A DNA stretch of 64,000 nucleotides from Gordius sp. MW1 (lineage: Eukaryota > Nematomorpha > Gordioida > Gordea > Gordiidae), in NCBI GenBank assembly GCA_964036665.1, contig OZ038533.1, forward strand, positions 13,414,413-13,478,412. Reading direction: 5' to 3'. A program made the translations under genes and the position numbers. Below, piece after piece: positions 37,801 to 46,595 of this stretch; the stretch's first letter is position 1; each line of letters begins with the position of its first letter. Under the pieces are notes generated by a model. The model saw only the letters and a program-made list of their open reading frames with translations. It had not been told where the DNA came from and searched no databases.

Positions 37801-39513
37801 TCCCCAAACCTTATATATTCATTTAAAAATCTTAAATTGCGATTTTAAGGACGTCTAAGATTAAGAAAATTTGGATGAAATGATCTTAAACAACGGATTA
37901 AAGGTATTTTTTCTAATCTTAAGCATAAAATTTTAGGCCCCAATATTAAAAAAAAAATTATCAATATACACATGGGCGTAGCCGGGGGGGGGGGCGGTAA
38001 TTTACAAGAAAATAAATTTTCATGCAAAAACTTTAAAAAAATTTATGTTTTGCCCCCCTCTAATTGAGCTTATAAACGTTCCCCCCCCCCTAATCCAAAA
38101 CCTGGCTACGCCCATGAATATTCAAGTATAGTTATATAATATAGCAATATCATTCAATTCAATGGGTTCATACCAGGGACCAGAACAACCCGGCCCGCTG
38201 CCCAAATTGCCCACAACAAAATTCGGGCAATTCTTAATCAGATTTTTATATAAAGTATAATTTTATTTTTGTTTATTATTTTATAACTTTTTTATTATTG
38301 TATAACATTTAAAAATGGTACTTCTTATCCAAAAAATTTTTGGGCCGGGCAGTTCTAATGACTCGGGCATGGCCGAGCGGACACTTAGAAAGTTCGGGCG
38401 GGCCCGCGCGGGTGTTTTAGTTATAATCGGAAGGGGTTCACACAAAAGATTTTTTGACCTCTGGTTCATATCATCACCATTACCTGTAGCGAATTGTAAT
38501 TCGGTCTGTTTGAAACGGGCTATGTAGCGGTACAGTAAGCTTAAGAGAATAGTCAGCTGCGTGGTTAGAACGACAAAATAGCTCATGACAAACCCCGTTT
38601 CTACCACTTGAATAATCGGCCTGGGGTTGTTGCTCGGATATGGGGTCGTTTCACCGAAAAGTTGCTCGGAGCGATGTATCTGGTAGGCAGAAATAGCCTC
38701 GCGCAATGAGCTATGAAGAAAGGGTAGACCTGCAACTATAATTATAAACCCGGCTCTAATTAGGCCCAACAAAGGCTTGAGGTCGGACATTAGGTCGTAC
38801 GATGTTGATTGCCTAAAGAAAGGTGCAATGAATATGAGTTTCGTGTACCAGCAAACAAAAGATTTGACGGGTATGTTATTGGGCTTTTTATTAATTAGAA
38901 GGGAAGGGGGTGGAGTGGGAAATATGTTTGTGTGACGACAAAGTAAGAGCCTGGAAAACCAAAAGATGATCATAGTCACTAAACAAACACTGTGCACAGT
39001 TAACCAATAGGTCATTTTGGTTGTTGTTGGATAAGAATTATGGGTGGTAGTTAATAGAGTAGCTTCAGTGGTTGTGGTATAATAGAGGGTAGATTGGAAT
39101 AAGGCATGCATAGCACACCATGTTATCATGACCCCAGATGTGAATGAAAAGGCGAGCCACCAACTTTTGTGATACTTAAAGTATAGCCATTTGTTCAAAG
39201 GTTGGGCATTCAATTCTTGAGAATTGTTGAGAGAAGGATGAGTTCTTTTAAATTTTGGTAAATATTTTTTAAGATTTTTGTAATTTAATTGGCCATAATT
39301 GTAGGCCTGAACAATAATGGCCAAGATATGAGGTACAATTATAAAGATCAACTTTTCAAAGCATTTGTTGAAATCATGCTCATCCTTGTCCCACACGTAT
39401 GTATTTACATAGTATAGAAAATCATCAATAAAGCTTCCATCATATTTTGGAACCATTTCAAGCGTGCTATTCCTTCCAACATTGCAACAAAATTGTTGCC
39501 ACAATGAAGCCAT
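25611..39513 (-). CDS. ABCC10: ABCC10/MRP7-like multidrug-resistance ABC transporter, 11 exons
   Basis: ATP-driven membrane exporter of amphipathic and conjugated compounds (role known for the family, not shown here). Coding exons: 39513-38484, 35943-35209, 34870-34667, 34212-33197, 32591-32267, 31906-30997, 30257-29831, 29116-28885, 28323-28102, 27315-27017, 25865-25611. All introns are GT-AG with matching phases; the joined frame is about 1,884 residues (human ABCC10 is about 1,490). Layout: TMD0 (1-343), linker and TMD1 (to about 830), NBD1 with Walker [10 protein letters not shown] (about 891) and LSGGQ, TMD2, NBD2 with GRTGAGKST (about 1645), LSLGQQQ and [12 protein letters not shown]. 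Segments such as [20 protein letters not shown] and [19 protein letters not shown] place it with ABCC10 rather than other MRPs. The start is the first ATG before TMD0 (39,513; context CAAATGG); an upstream exon is possible. Exon 3's acceptor is the least certain. Confidence 0.95.
26534..26753. mobile_element. MITE of TAGTGTTGCAAAAA family, copy 1 (ABCC10 intron 10)
   Basis: Termini TAGTGTTGCAAAAA and TTTTTGCAACACTA are exact inverted repeats. The interior carries GGTCGAC and AAAACCCAGCC. The 8-bp flanks GTAGGTAT and CTACGTAT agree at 6 of 8 positions, suggesting a hAT-like 8-bp duplication. Confidence 0.75.
27017..27315 (-). CDS. ABCC10: ABCC10 exon 10: NBD2 Q-loop and signature
   Basis: About 100 residues: [20 protein letters not shown] (Q-loop), [11 protein letters not shown], a short insert ([14 protein letters not shown]) and [17 protein letters not shown] (signature). 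The donor AAG/GTAAAC at 27,016 ends the exon; the frame beyond it is intronic. Confidence 0.93.
27818..27977. mobile_element. CATGGGCGTAGCCAGG MITE, copy 1 (ABCC10 intron 9)
   Basis: Starts CATGGGCGTAGCCAGG and ends with its exact complement CCTGGCTACGCCCATG, 160 bp. The interior has a G-run followed near the right end by a C-run, so the whole element can fold into one hairpin. No coding capacity. Confidence 0.88.
28102..28323 (-). CDS. ABCC10: ABCC10 exon 9: NBD2 Walker A
   Basis: Translation of the minus strand gives [20 protein letters not shown] followed by GAGKST, a clear NBD2 Walker A, and ends [14 protein letters not shown]. Acceptor AAATAG, donor GAG/GTTAAA. The exon is easy to miss because it contains no ATG. 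The stretch [20 protein letters not shown] is longer than the human equivalent. Confidence 0.92.
28885..29116 (-). CDS. ABCC10: ABCC10 exon 8: NBD2 A-loop with acidic insert
   Basis: About 77 residues. [15 protein letters not shown] supplies the A-loop aromatic. It is followed by an insert rich in Asp/Glu ([19 protein letters not shown]) that human ABCC10 lacks, before the strand leading to Walker A in the next exon. Acceptor TTTGCAG, donor AATA/GTGAAC. Confidence 0.85.
29831..30257 (-). CDS. ABCC10: ABCC10 exon 7: end of TMD2
   Basis: About 142 residues: [39 protein letters not shown] (family WLDIRLQLMG), [20 protein letters not shown] and [20 protein letters not shown]. The donor after EHEG is GTAGGT, phase 0. 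Confidence 0.92.
30388..30526. mobile_element. CATGGGCGTAGCC MITE, copy 2 (ABCC10 intron 6)
   Basis: Left end CATGGGCGTAGCCAAGGGGG; the right end is eroded (TTGCCCCCCCC... TGGCTAGGTCT). Same family and length class as copy 1. Confidence 0.75.
30997..31906 (-). CDS. ABCC10: ABCC10 exon 6: linker and TMD2
   Basis: About 303 residues. Cytosolic linker, then [20 protein letters not shown], family motif [12 protein letters not shown] (human ATRNAADWWL), an extracellular loop with an N-glycosylation sequon (DNAT), further helices, [20 protein letters not shown] and [22 protein letters not shown] content is higher than in the flanking introns. Donor AC/GTAAGT. Confidence 0.95.
32018..32211. mobile_element. 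MITE of TAGTGTTGCAAAAA family, copy 2 (ABCC10 intron 5)
   Basis: Left TAGTGCTGTAAAACGG followed by GGGTTTTGATTAGTCG; right CGACTAACAAAACCCAGG then TTTACAACACGTA. The subterminal TTAGTCG / CGACTAA pair is shared with copies 1 and 3. Diverged. Confidence 0.65.
32267..32591 (-). CDS. ABCC10: ABCC10 exon 5: NBD1 second half
   Basis: Begins [20 protein letters not shown] (signature LSGGQ), then Walker [13 protein letters not shown] and H-loop VVIATHL. The residue after the Walker B Asp is Glu, where ABCC proteins normally have Asp (DDPL.A.D). Acceptor ATACTAG, donor ACG/GTAAAA. Confidence 0.95.
32741..32917. mobile_element. MITE of TAGTGTTGCAAAAA family, copy 3 (ABCC10 intron 4)
   Basis: Left GTTGTGAAAACGGGTGGG then TTTGGTCGA; right TCGACCACACAAAACCCAGC then ATTTTTAAAAC. 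Internal TTCGACTAAGAAAAACAGAC matches TCGACTAAGAAAAACACAG in copy 1. The ends are eroded. Confidence 0.65.
33197..34212 (-). CDS. ABCC10: ABCC10 exon 4: rest of TMD1 and NBD1 first half
   Basis: About 339 residues: intracellular coupling helix region ([20 protein letters not shown]), TMD1 helices ([16 protein letters not shown] region), [23 protein letters not shown]1 A-loop strand CSFRWS, Walker [10 protein letters not shown] and Q-loop [18 protein letters not shown]. The donor ATA/GTAAAT is phase 0. Confidence 0.95.
34362..34518. mobile_element. CATGGGCGTAGCC MITE, copy 3 (ABCC10 intron 3)
   Basis: Left CATAGGCGTAGCCAGCA; interior G-run GGGGGGGGGCAATAATGATT; right end degraded (CAGCCCCTTTATG). 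Same family as copy 1. Confidence 0.7.
34667..34870 (-). CDS. ABCC10: ABCC10 exon 3: TMD1
   Basis: About 68 residues ending in the diagnostic [20 protein letters not shown] and [20 protein letters not shown]. The donor ATAG/GTATTC is clear. The acceptor has a purine-rich lead (AAAAAAAAG), chosen because it keeps phase 1; a start some codons later is possible. N-terminal residues [16 protein letters not shown] are an insertion relative to human ABCC10. Confidence 0.85.
35209..35943 (-). CDS. ABCC10: ABCC10 exon 2: L0 linker and start of TMD1
   Basis: Residues about 344-588. A Ser/Thr-rich segment ([17 protein letters not shown]), an acidic linker ([18 protein letters not shown]), then [20 protein letters not shown] (family lasso/elbow region) and TMD1 helices ([40 protein letters not shown]). 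The acceptor CCACAG and donor AA/GTAATT are both visible. Confidence 0.9.
36073..36359. mobile_element. CATGGGCGTACGCAGG MITE, copy 4 (ABCC10 intron 1)
   Basis: Left CATGGGCGTACGCAGG and right CCTGCGTACGCCCATG are exact complements even though both carry the GTACGC variant in place of GTAGCC. The interior holds a direct duplication of about 65-70 bp (TAGTCGAGACCTTTTTTTTT twice). Confidence 0.85.
36507..37138. mobile_element. hAT-type non-autonomous element with 8-bp duplication (ABCC10 intron 1)
   Basis: Termini TAGAGCCCTGC and GCAGGGCTCTA are exact inverted repeats, the usual hAT CAGGG-like end. Flanking 8-mers CTATTAAG (36,499-36,506) and CTGTTAAG (37,139-37,146) match at 7 of 8 positions. 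Subterminal GC-rich tracts (CCCGAGCCCGGCCCG, GGCTCGGGCCGGGCTCGGGC) surround an AT-rich core. No transposase frame. Confidence 0.85.
37492..37629. mobile_element. CATGGGCGTACCCAGG MITE, copy 5 (ABCC10 intron 1)
   Basis: Left CATGGGCGTACCCAGG, right CCTAGGTACGCCCATG (one mismatch in the inverted repeat). Contains a long G-run and then a C-run. Confidence 0.82.
37971..38116. mobile_element. CATGGGCGTAGCC MITE, copy 6 (ABCC10 intron 1)
   Basis: Left CATGGGCGTAGCCGGGG, right CCTGGCTACGCCCATG, 146 bp. Two C-rich patches lie near the right end. Confidence 0.85.
38155..38440. repeat. GC-rich hAT-like fragment abutting exon 1 (ABCC10 intron 1)
   Basis: Contains ACCCGGCCCGCTGCCC on the left and GGGCCGGGCAG... 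GGGCGGGCCCGCGCGGG on the right around an AT-rich core, in the style of the GC-rich hAT family. No target duplication was identified. It lies within about 50 bp of the exon 1 donor. Confidence 0.45.
38484..39513 (-). CDS. ABCC10: ABCC10 exon 1: TMD0
   Basis: Residues 1-343. Starts [20 protein letters not shown] and includes [20 protein letters not shown], an alignment-friendly match to the first TMD0 helix of ABCC10. Five or six hydrophobic helices follow (about 54-75, 120-142, 174-197, 225-240, 258-280, 308-332). The donor is ACAG/GTAATG at 38,483. The open frame continues into intron 1, where a GC-rich repeat begins. Confidence 0.88.
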
Positions 39514-39879
39514 TTGATTGCCTTGTAAATAAGACAATAGAATATAACATACTTTTTTAATTCTACAATATAAAAACTCAAGAATAATTAAATCTTTACA
39601 TAAACTTAACCAAGTATGCTAATGTAACTTGTAATTTGAGTAAGACTAATATTAATTAAAAGAATTTTATTTGCATTCTTCAGGCATTTATAAAATAATT
39701 AAAGCATGTATGCAAACTTACCAACTTAGAGAAATGTAGCTAAATTTTCTTTGTGCATTTCCCGGAATTTCCCAAACATCTGTTTTTCCAGTTAAATCAG
39801 GCAAAATCAATTAAAAGAACGTCGAAAACTCAAATAAATATAATAAATTTGCAAAAACATCTGTTTTTGTACAAATATA
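39514..39879. other. Upstream region of ABCC10
   Basis: AT-rich; it should carry the 5' UTR and promoter of ABCC10 (minus strand). No TATA box or initiator can be supported. An LTR-like direct repeat starts at 39,880. Confidence 0.45.
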
Positions 39880-42246
39880 TTGGAGGGGGTACTATTTATT
39901 AAAGGTAAAATAAAGAGAGGGAAAAGAAAAGAGTTAGTGTTGCAAGATTATGGTGTTGTTCGTATAGTTGAGTAAAGAGGTTAATTTGAAAATTATTTCA
40001 AGGCAATGTTTAATTAACGCTTTAAAACACTATAGGCTATTTGTATACAATAAATTTAAATCCAGTTTAAAAAAAACTTGTTTGATCAAAGGGGTATAAG
40101 TAATGCTCGCACTAATAACCATTGTTGATCTATCGGTTAATGAGGCGAGTGAGGGTTGTGTGTTTTATGGTTGTGTGAAGTTGTTGTGCTATCCAATATA
40201 TTAGTATGATAAATGCCGCGGGCAGACATATCTATATTGGAATCGCAATTAGTTATCAATTAAACTCAGCGATGGTGAGAATGCTAATATTAAAAGGTCT
40301 TATTGTTTTGCCGAATGTGCAATCTTTGCTGATTGCAAGAGGCCATGAGGTGCTAGTTATGTTAAGTTGTGTTCTGTAATTAGGGCCATGCGCACAGCAG
40401 TGGACAATATGTGCGTTCGAGTGGGGGTCAAAAGAGCTCATCAGGAAAAAAAGGAGCACACTTTGTTTATTGAGAATAAATCAAGGTAAAACTATCAAAC
40501 CTAATTCTAAGAAGAATTTGCACAAAGAAGGATGTATTAATAATTTAAAATAACCCTAACCCAAATCAAGAAATCAGTCCCTCATTTTTTTAAAAAATAT
40601 ACCATCTCATAAAATGTCAATATACATCATGCTATTATATCACATGCATATAAACAAAATGATACAATAAAATCTTTTCATACATGATTGACTTTTATTA
40701 TAAGTATGAAAAAACATCAGGATAATAAATAATGTAATTTTATAAAAATTCATAGTTGGTCTTATCGTATCCCTTGATACGTGGATTCCCCATTTCCCCC
40801 AACCCCTCATAAAACAGTGTATCTCATTAGATTAATTACAACATTTATTGTTAGATTTCTTAACGTTGTCGGATCTTTTGATCTTATATCTTATACGAGA
40901 AGTACATCTGCCTATCATAGGCATACTCACTGAGTAACCCCTTTTCCTGTAACTTTAAGTACATAGTGATACTTTTACTTTCTATTTAATATCAGTACGT
41001 GTGTGACTTTACCCCCCTCCCCCCGACGCGCTTATACTTATTTATTTATTTCTCCCCATATTTGATTGTTTATCAACATGAACACGCATCAGTAATTTTA
41101 ATATACGCGCGTAATCGTATTAATAATTTTAATTCTTGTGTGATTTAATTCATTATTTAATTCTCGGATACAAAATTAATTAGGTAAAATTCTATGTAGT
41201 AAAAAGGAGTTTAATAATTTTACCCCTCTTCCTAAATGGGAAGAGGGTGTCCCTTTATTATGCAGCTCGTTCAATATCTCCCCTTATTCCTATTCCTCAT
41301 AACTTAAATCCCATCCTGAACAAAATATAAAGTTTACATCATGTTCATTGATTTAAAAACAGAATAGGTATAAAATATTAGTGCTAAATTATACAATAAA
41401 ATCTTTTCATACATAAATGACTTTTATTATAAGTATAACATCAGGATAAGGTATTTGCTAAAACAATATGTTAAATTCTGATATGCATGATGAGAAATGT
41501 TCCAATACAATCTTTATATATTCATATATCTTGTTATGATTTCACTAGGACAAGTGAATAAAAAATATTTTGTGCTAAGACAATATGTTAAATTCTGATG
41601 AATAATATGAGATAAGTTCCAATAAATTCTCTAAAAATTTATGTATATATTACTTGTTACAAATTCACCATATCTAAAACTCCTGAGCAATCATGACGAA
41701 TTTCGATGCTATTTCTGTGCGCCTTTGACCGGTTCCCGTGCGTTCGGCAGATGTTGTTGTTGATTATGTAGGGGTGTAGTAGGGCATTGAGGTTGACGTC
41801 GTAGTAATAATCAGGTGGGTAGGTAGCTTGTTTCCTTCAGTTAGACACGTATTGCCCGAGGTTAGGTTTAAGAGGCTGAAGTGGTTGGTTGCAGCAGCAC
41901 GATCGTGTCTTTAAAATATTTGTATAGGAAGCCGGTTTGTCAAAGCAGTGCCTAATATCTGAGTTGCATGATTTTAACTGAGAAAATTAAGACGCCGGTA
42001 CTTAAGGGAGTGTTGTGGGGGAGGTATAAAATACAGCTCCCCCGAAATGCGGGGTCTCCCTTTATTGGGAGGGGGTACTATCAATGAAGGTAAATAAGAA
42101 GAGAGGGAAATTAAAAGAATTAGTGCTTTGTAAGAGTGTGGTGTTGTTTATATAGTAAAGTCAAGAGGTTAATTTGAATAATCAATTCCGAGGTAATGTT
42201 CAATTATAGCTTTAAAACACAGTTGCTATCTGTATACAATTAATTC
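39880..42246 (+). mobile_element. Direct-repeat-bounded element (about 180-bp terminal repeats), possible short-LTR element
   Basis: Sequences 39,880-40,060 and 42,065-42,246 are direct repeats (TTGG(G)AGGGGGTACTAT, AAGAGAGGGAAA, GGTGTTGTT, AGAGGTTAATTTGAA, CTTTAAAACAC, TGTATACAAT). The purine tract GGGAGGGGG precedes TACTAT in both. The roughly 2-kb interior is mostly the nested transposon 40,420-41,737, leaving under 700 bp of original sequence with no coding motif. It could be a TRIM-like LTR element, but no PBS or target duplication was identified. Confidence 0.55.
40420..41737 (+). mobile_element. 1.3-kb transposon with exact 9-bp target duplication
   Basis: Flanked by GTGCGTTCG at 40,411-40,419 and 41,738-41,746. 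The left end AGTGGGGGTCAAAAGAGCTC and right end CCTTTGACCGGTTCCC match the ends of the 218-bp element at 11,804-12,021. The right-hand 100 bp (ATGTATATATTACTTGTTAC, AATCATGACGAATTTCGATG) is nearly identical in both. The interior is AT-rich with no transposase frame, so it is non-autonomous. Confidence 0.85.
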
Positions 42247-42600
42247 AATGACGATTCTACAAATACAATTGTCAAATATATGCCATGCTATGTTGAATAT
42301 AGGTCTAAATGAACCAAACTACTTAGATTTTATTATCTTTTCGAATTATTATATAGAGTTAAAAGCTATCTCATCACTGATCTTATAGCCATAAGATACA
42401 ATTATCAACGACTTTATACCTACTATGTTAAGCCCCTCCTCCCACAAATAACAAAAACTCATCTACCTAATAAAATATTAAAACAACTTTTTAATATTTG
42501 CACAAAAATTTAGAAATTAAAAATATGGAATGCAAGCATTAGAAATTTTTTCCAGCATAATTTTCTCTACAAATATACTTATTAGATTTGGTATGAAACA
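42247..42600. other. Intergenic, nothing recognised
   Basis: AT-rich, no supported feature. Confidence 0.5.
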
Positions 42601-42609
42601 TTGGTCTTA

Positions 42610-43275
42610 GTTAGTGCGGAAAAATTGATAAAAATCTCAATCTCATCTCGTATCGTCCCGAAAAACCGAAAAGAGACGAGAATTTGAAAACTGAGTTGAG
42701 ATCGAGACGAGACTTTTGAACTCGAGACCACACGAGATTTTATATTTAAACTCTCGGGAATTGGTCATCATTAACATATGTAGTAAATTTAGTTGTATAT
42801 ATGTATTTTGTATAAATCACATTTGGATATTAAAGGTAAGTAGTTGGGATACCTTGAAAATTGTATTTTTTACACACCTATTTTAAAATTAAATCTATCT
42901 CCGGTTAAAATTTAAATTTTAGTATTTTAAGCTCGTGGCCCTTAGGGCTTGTAAATAATTGATTAACACATTTATCATTTCTTTTTATCACGAACATTAT
43001 TAAATGTGAGCTTACAAACATAAGCTTTGATAAAGTATTAAAGATTACTAAAACACCCTCAAATTCCATTCACACCCTCCTGTATAATGTGACGACATTT
43101 CAAATCGTTAATTAAACAAAATTTGGCTAAAGATTCGGAGCACCACAGCGATTTCTATAGTATAGAAGTTTTTTTTAAGTCGAGGCATGTCGAGTTCTCG
43201 TTGAGACGACACGAGACCGAGATATTTCTTACCCGACACGAGATCGAGATTTTCATGATCGCCTGCATACAAATA
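42610..43275. mobile_element. Possible MITE with CTCGTCTCGATCTCG-like inverted ends
   Basis: The left part contains GATAAAAATCTCAATCTCAT then GAGACGAGA motifs; the right part reads GACACGAGATCGAGATTTTC ATG, roughly the complement of the left end. The centre is AT-rich. A related patch lies near 15.2 kb. The ends are diverged and no target duplication was found. Confidence 0.4.
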
Positions 43276-44279
43276 CAAACTTATCTATTTGTCCAATTCA
43301 ATAAGGAGAATAATTAATTCTTAAAAATTCTCAATAGAATTTTATATAGTTCCATCTAAATTCATAGAGTTTATTAATTAACCAAACCATAATTATTTGT
43401 GCAGGGAAAAAAATTATTATATTTTACAATATATATTAGGAGAACTAACTTGACTGTGAAAAAAAATTATTGCTAGTTTTAGTAGATCCATATAACCTAT
43501 GCCTCCAGAAATGCCTATAATCTAGGAATTTGATAGAAGTTTTTAAGCTGTTAAAAAAATAAATCCCTTAACCTAAAACCTATCTATAAGTCTTGTGTTA
43601 TATTGTTCCACCAACAGTGGGTCAAATTATACATTTCAGATTCAGGCTGATTGTACTCGCGTTGCTATGACTCAAGCATTACTTTTAAAATTTTAAGAAA
43701 ATAGTGTAGCTTTATCAAGATGGCTATGTTTTGTGAAAATAAGCATGTTATTGGTATTGCGTGCGATTTAAAGGAATGACGAAATTTCAAAGCAATCGGT
43801 TGAGTATTTTTGGTGTATTTGGGGTACAGCGGTACAGCGCACTTAACATTTATTTAGATAGATTGATTAGGATGCGTCTAGCATTCTAGTCGATACTTCT
43901 TTAAATCTTAATATATAAATATTTTATTTATCAAAGAATTCAAATGGGCCAAGAATATGAAACACTATTTAAATTCATTCTTTCAAATGGAGCTATTTGT
44001 CAACTTCATTACATTGCTTATAACTTCTGTATTATAACGCATTTATAATGTTTAAAGTAGATTAAAATTTCAAAATTGGATTAACTATAAAATGATATTG
44101 AAGATGATAAATTATTTGAATCAATTTTGTTAATATCATTTTTGCCCTTCTTATATGTATACAGCAATAACAAATTGATAAGTTCATAATAAAACATCTG
44201 TGGTAAATGATTTAGAGATAAAACCGCAATAAAAATTTCCTCTATTCTACATAGTCTTGACAGGCGTGTGACAAAAACA
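43276..44279. other. Intergenic, nothing recognised
   Basis: AT-rich. No supported gene or repeat. Confidence 0.5.
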
Positions 44280-44760
44280 TCCCGAGAAGACTAAAAGTCG
44301 CACTGTATAAATCCATCATAAAGAAAGACAACAGTCCTGTATAGCTCGGAATCATGGGCTATACGTAAAAGAGAAGAGCAGCGTCTTGCTACTATTGAGA
44401 TGAGAATGCTAAGATAGGTGCTAGGGTAAGCAAAAAGGAACATAGGCGAAATGAAGAAATAAGAAAAATTTTGGGTACTACATCAATTACGACAAAGTTC
44501 CTAACAAATAGGCTAAGATTGTATGGTCATGTCGAAAGAAGGGACGATAGCTACGTCGGAAAGAAAATCGAGATGATAGATTTCGCAGGAAAACGAAGGA
44601 GAGGAAGACCCAAGCTTACCTGGATCCATAAAATACGGCACGATATGAAAGTCCACAAGATAAAGAAAGATCTATGTTAACATAGAACAAATGGAAACGA
44701 GTGCTGAAAGGACTGACCACCAGCCTAGGTGGCAAACAGTCACAGAAAGAGGAAGAAGAA
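44280..44760 (+). pseudogene. RTE-like LINE fragment, 3' coding end
   Basis: A 69-codon frame at 44,471-44,680 reads FLTNRLRLYGHVERRDD and AGKRRRGRPKLTWIHKIRHD, the pattern at the C terminus of RTE-like and related LINE ORF2 proteins (LRWYGHV.R, GKR.RGRP...W). Upstream 44,280-44,470 contains degraded continuation of the same ORF. The fragment ends in AAAGAGGAAGAAGAAATAA. Confidence 0.75.
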
Positions 44761-45334
44761 ATAACTCAGTAGTTTAGCCCCTCTTGGCAAAATCTTTTAA
44801 AATATTCTTTAAATATTCGAAATTATTAAATGGATTGAAAGTGTTTTAAGATATTTATATACTTAAAACATTTAAACACCTTTGAATAGTTTTTCCTTTT
44901 TAATTAAATTTCAACACAGATTTAACCCATTATTTTTTCCTAATTCGTTTGTTGGCTTGCTAAAAAGGTTGATTGAACATTTTACTTTATACCTGGCCCT
45001 CCCACACCTATAAGTAGAAACTATAGGGGTAGTTCTCTTCGGTAATCTGATTCTGAATAATTGATTTTTCTTTTATATCTTGTTAAATTTTTCAGCTATG
45101 CATCCTGACTATTCAAACTTTCCGAAAAAGATCCTGACATTCAAAAGACTATTCCAGTAGCAGATAACATTGCAACTCAGATAAAGTCTAAAAGAAACAG
45201 AGTTGACGAAGAGTAGTCTGATTTTTTAATAACGGATGATTAAGCTAATTTATATGATTTTGATCTAAAAAAACCTTGGTTTGCAAGAGGCAAATTTTAC
45301 TACTGTCAACGATTCCGTTGAGGTTTATTATAAA
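44761..45334. other. Intergenic, nothing recognised
   Basis: AT-rich; no supported feature. Confidence 0.5.
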
Positions 45335-45655
45335 CTAGATAAACCCGGCAAACGTTGTTTTGCCATTTACCCGGGTGTATTAAATTATGTTAGAATTTTA
45401 GGGCACATGATGATAAAGCGGTTATTGAAGTAAAAATAAAGTTTGATGTCTATATGTTCTACTTCTATTGTTTTATTTCCGTATACAGTGCAACGTGTAC
45501 GAATACTCGAAAACTAACCGATTTGGCTCGAACAAATCTTAAAACATGCTCCGGAGTGTCAGGAATAAACTGTGAAATTTTGAGCCAAATCGGTCTGGTA
45601 GTTTTCCAAAATTGGTGGCGGCATATATACATACATATATACATAGTTTCATTTT
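45335..45655 (-). mobile_element. Non-autonomous Helitron, copy 2 (5' end lost)
   Basis: On the minus strand the 3' end is complete: hairpin GGCAAAACAACGTTTGCC, GGGTTTATCTAG then T. The body matches the copies at 21,471 and 58,221 (CCGATTTGGCTC / GAGCCAAATCGG pair, CACTCCGGAGCATGTTTTAA). The expected 5' terminus is replaced by TTAATTGCTATGCAATTTAT, the TATGCAAT repeat of the palindromic block, at about 45,655. Confidence 0.8.
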
Positions 45656-45960
45656 AATTGCTATGCAATTTATGGGCTCGTTTTTATTTGTCCGTCCGTC
45701 CGTTGTTCGTTGTCCACCAAGTTATTGGCGCCAGCTTTATGACCCGGAGGTTTGGATCAAGCCAAGAAGAGGACGAATTTTTTAATTTTTTTTTAAATTA
45801 AATTAATATTTTGTTCTTGTTAATAACATTGATAATATGACTTATTGACCGTCCGCTGGCTACTGGCCGATGAAATATATTGATTTTCTAAACATAAAAC
45901 ACAACTCTATTATTTCATTATCTATATAAATAACATAAAAACTTTTACTATTTTAATACC

Positions 45961-46031
45961 AGCAGGGTGTGAGTGGTTATAGCGCACGGCTTGTAAACAG
46001 GAGGTAACGAGTCGCATCACGGAGAGGGCAA
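45961..46031 (+). repeat. tRNA-derived SINE-like head, copy 2
   Basis: GCAGGGTGTGAGTGGTTATA and GCACGGCTTGTAAACAGG align by eye with the minus-strand head at 5885-5956, with a weakened B-box region (ACGAGTCGCATCA). Not a functional tRNA gene. Confidence 0.6.
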
Positions 46032-46489
46032 AATTTTTATTTTTTTTAAATTAAATTAATATTTTGTTCTTGTTAATAACATTGATAATATGACTTTTTG
46101 ACCGTCCGCTGGCTACTGACCAATGAAAAAAATGACCTTTGGCCAAATAAATCAAATTTCGGGAAATGTCCGATATTTTTAAAACAAAAGGGTATTTTAG
46201 GAATTTTTTTAAACCAAAAGGAATTTTAGGATTCTGTTAGAGCTATTAATTTAAATTTTATTTATTAAATTTAAATAGTTTGTTAAACCCCAATAATTTT
46301 GACCGTATACTGTAACATTGATAATATGACTTTTTGACCGTCCGCAGGCTACTGACCAATGAAAAAAGACCATTGGCCAAATAATCGAACTTTTTTTTTC
46401 GTTTTTGAATTGGGTATATTAGGTTAACATTAATAATTACCCTATGCCCTTCCCTACAAGGGCCTATGCCTCTACTGATATGGGTGCCT

Positions 46490-46545
46490 GTGCCCCTACA
46501 AAAGCCTATGCCTCTAATGATGTGGGTTCGAATCCCGGCGAGGGC
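46490..46545 (+). repeat. B-box-containing SINE fragment
   Basis: GTGGGTTCGAATCCCGGCGA contains a perfect B box (GGTTCGAATCC) with a pairing T stem (GGG/CCC), followed by GAGGGCAAAATTTTTTT. The A-box half is not recognisable, so it is a fragment of a tRNA-derived SINE. Confidence 0.6.
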
Positions 46546-46595
46546 AAAATTTTTTTAATTAAATGGAAGATTTGTAGAAATAATTAACTAATCAT

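Larger units (their letters stand above)
45656..46595 (+). repeat. Composite of TATGCAAT, satellite units and tRNA-like heads
   Basis: Order: ATTGCTATGCAATTTATGGG, TCCGTCCGTCCGTTG, a satellite unit (about 45,790-45,870, GACCGTCCGCTGGCTACTGG), AT-rich spacer, tRNA-like head (45,961-46,031), A/T-rich run, second satellite unit (about 46,040-46,145), unique AT-rich DNA, third unit (about 46,310-46,380), a short duplicated CCCTACAA..GCCTATGCCTCTA segment, and a B-box-like GGTTCGAATCC (46,505). It mirrors 5756-6130. Confidence 0.78.
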
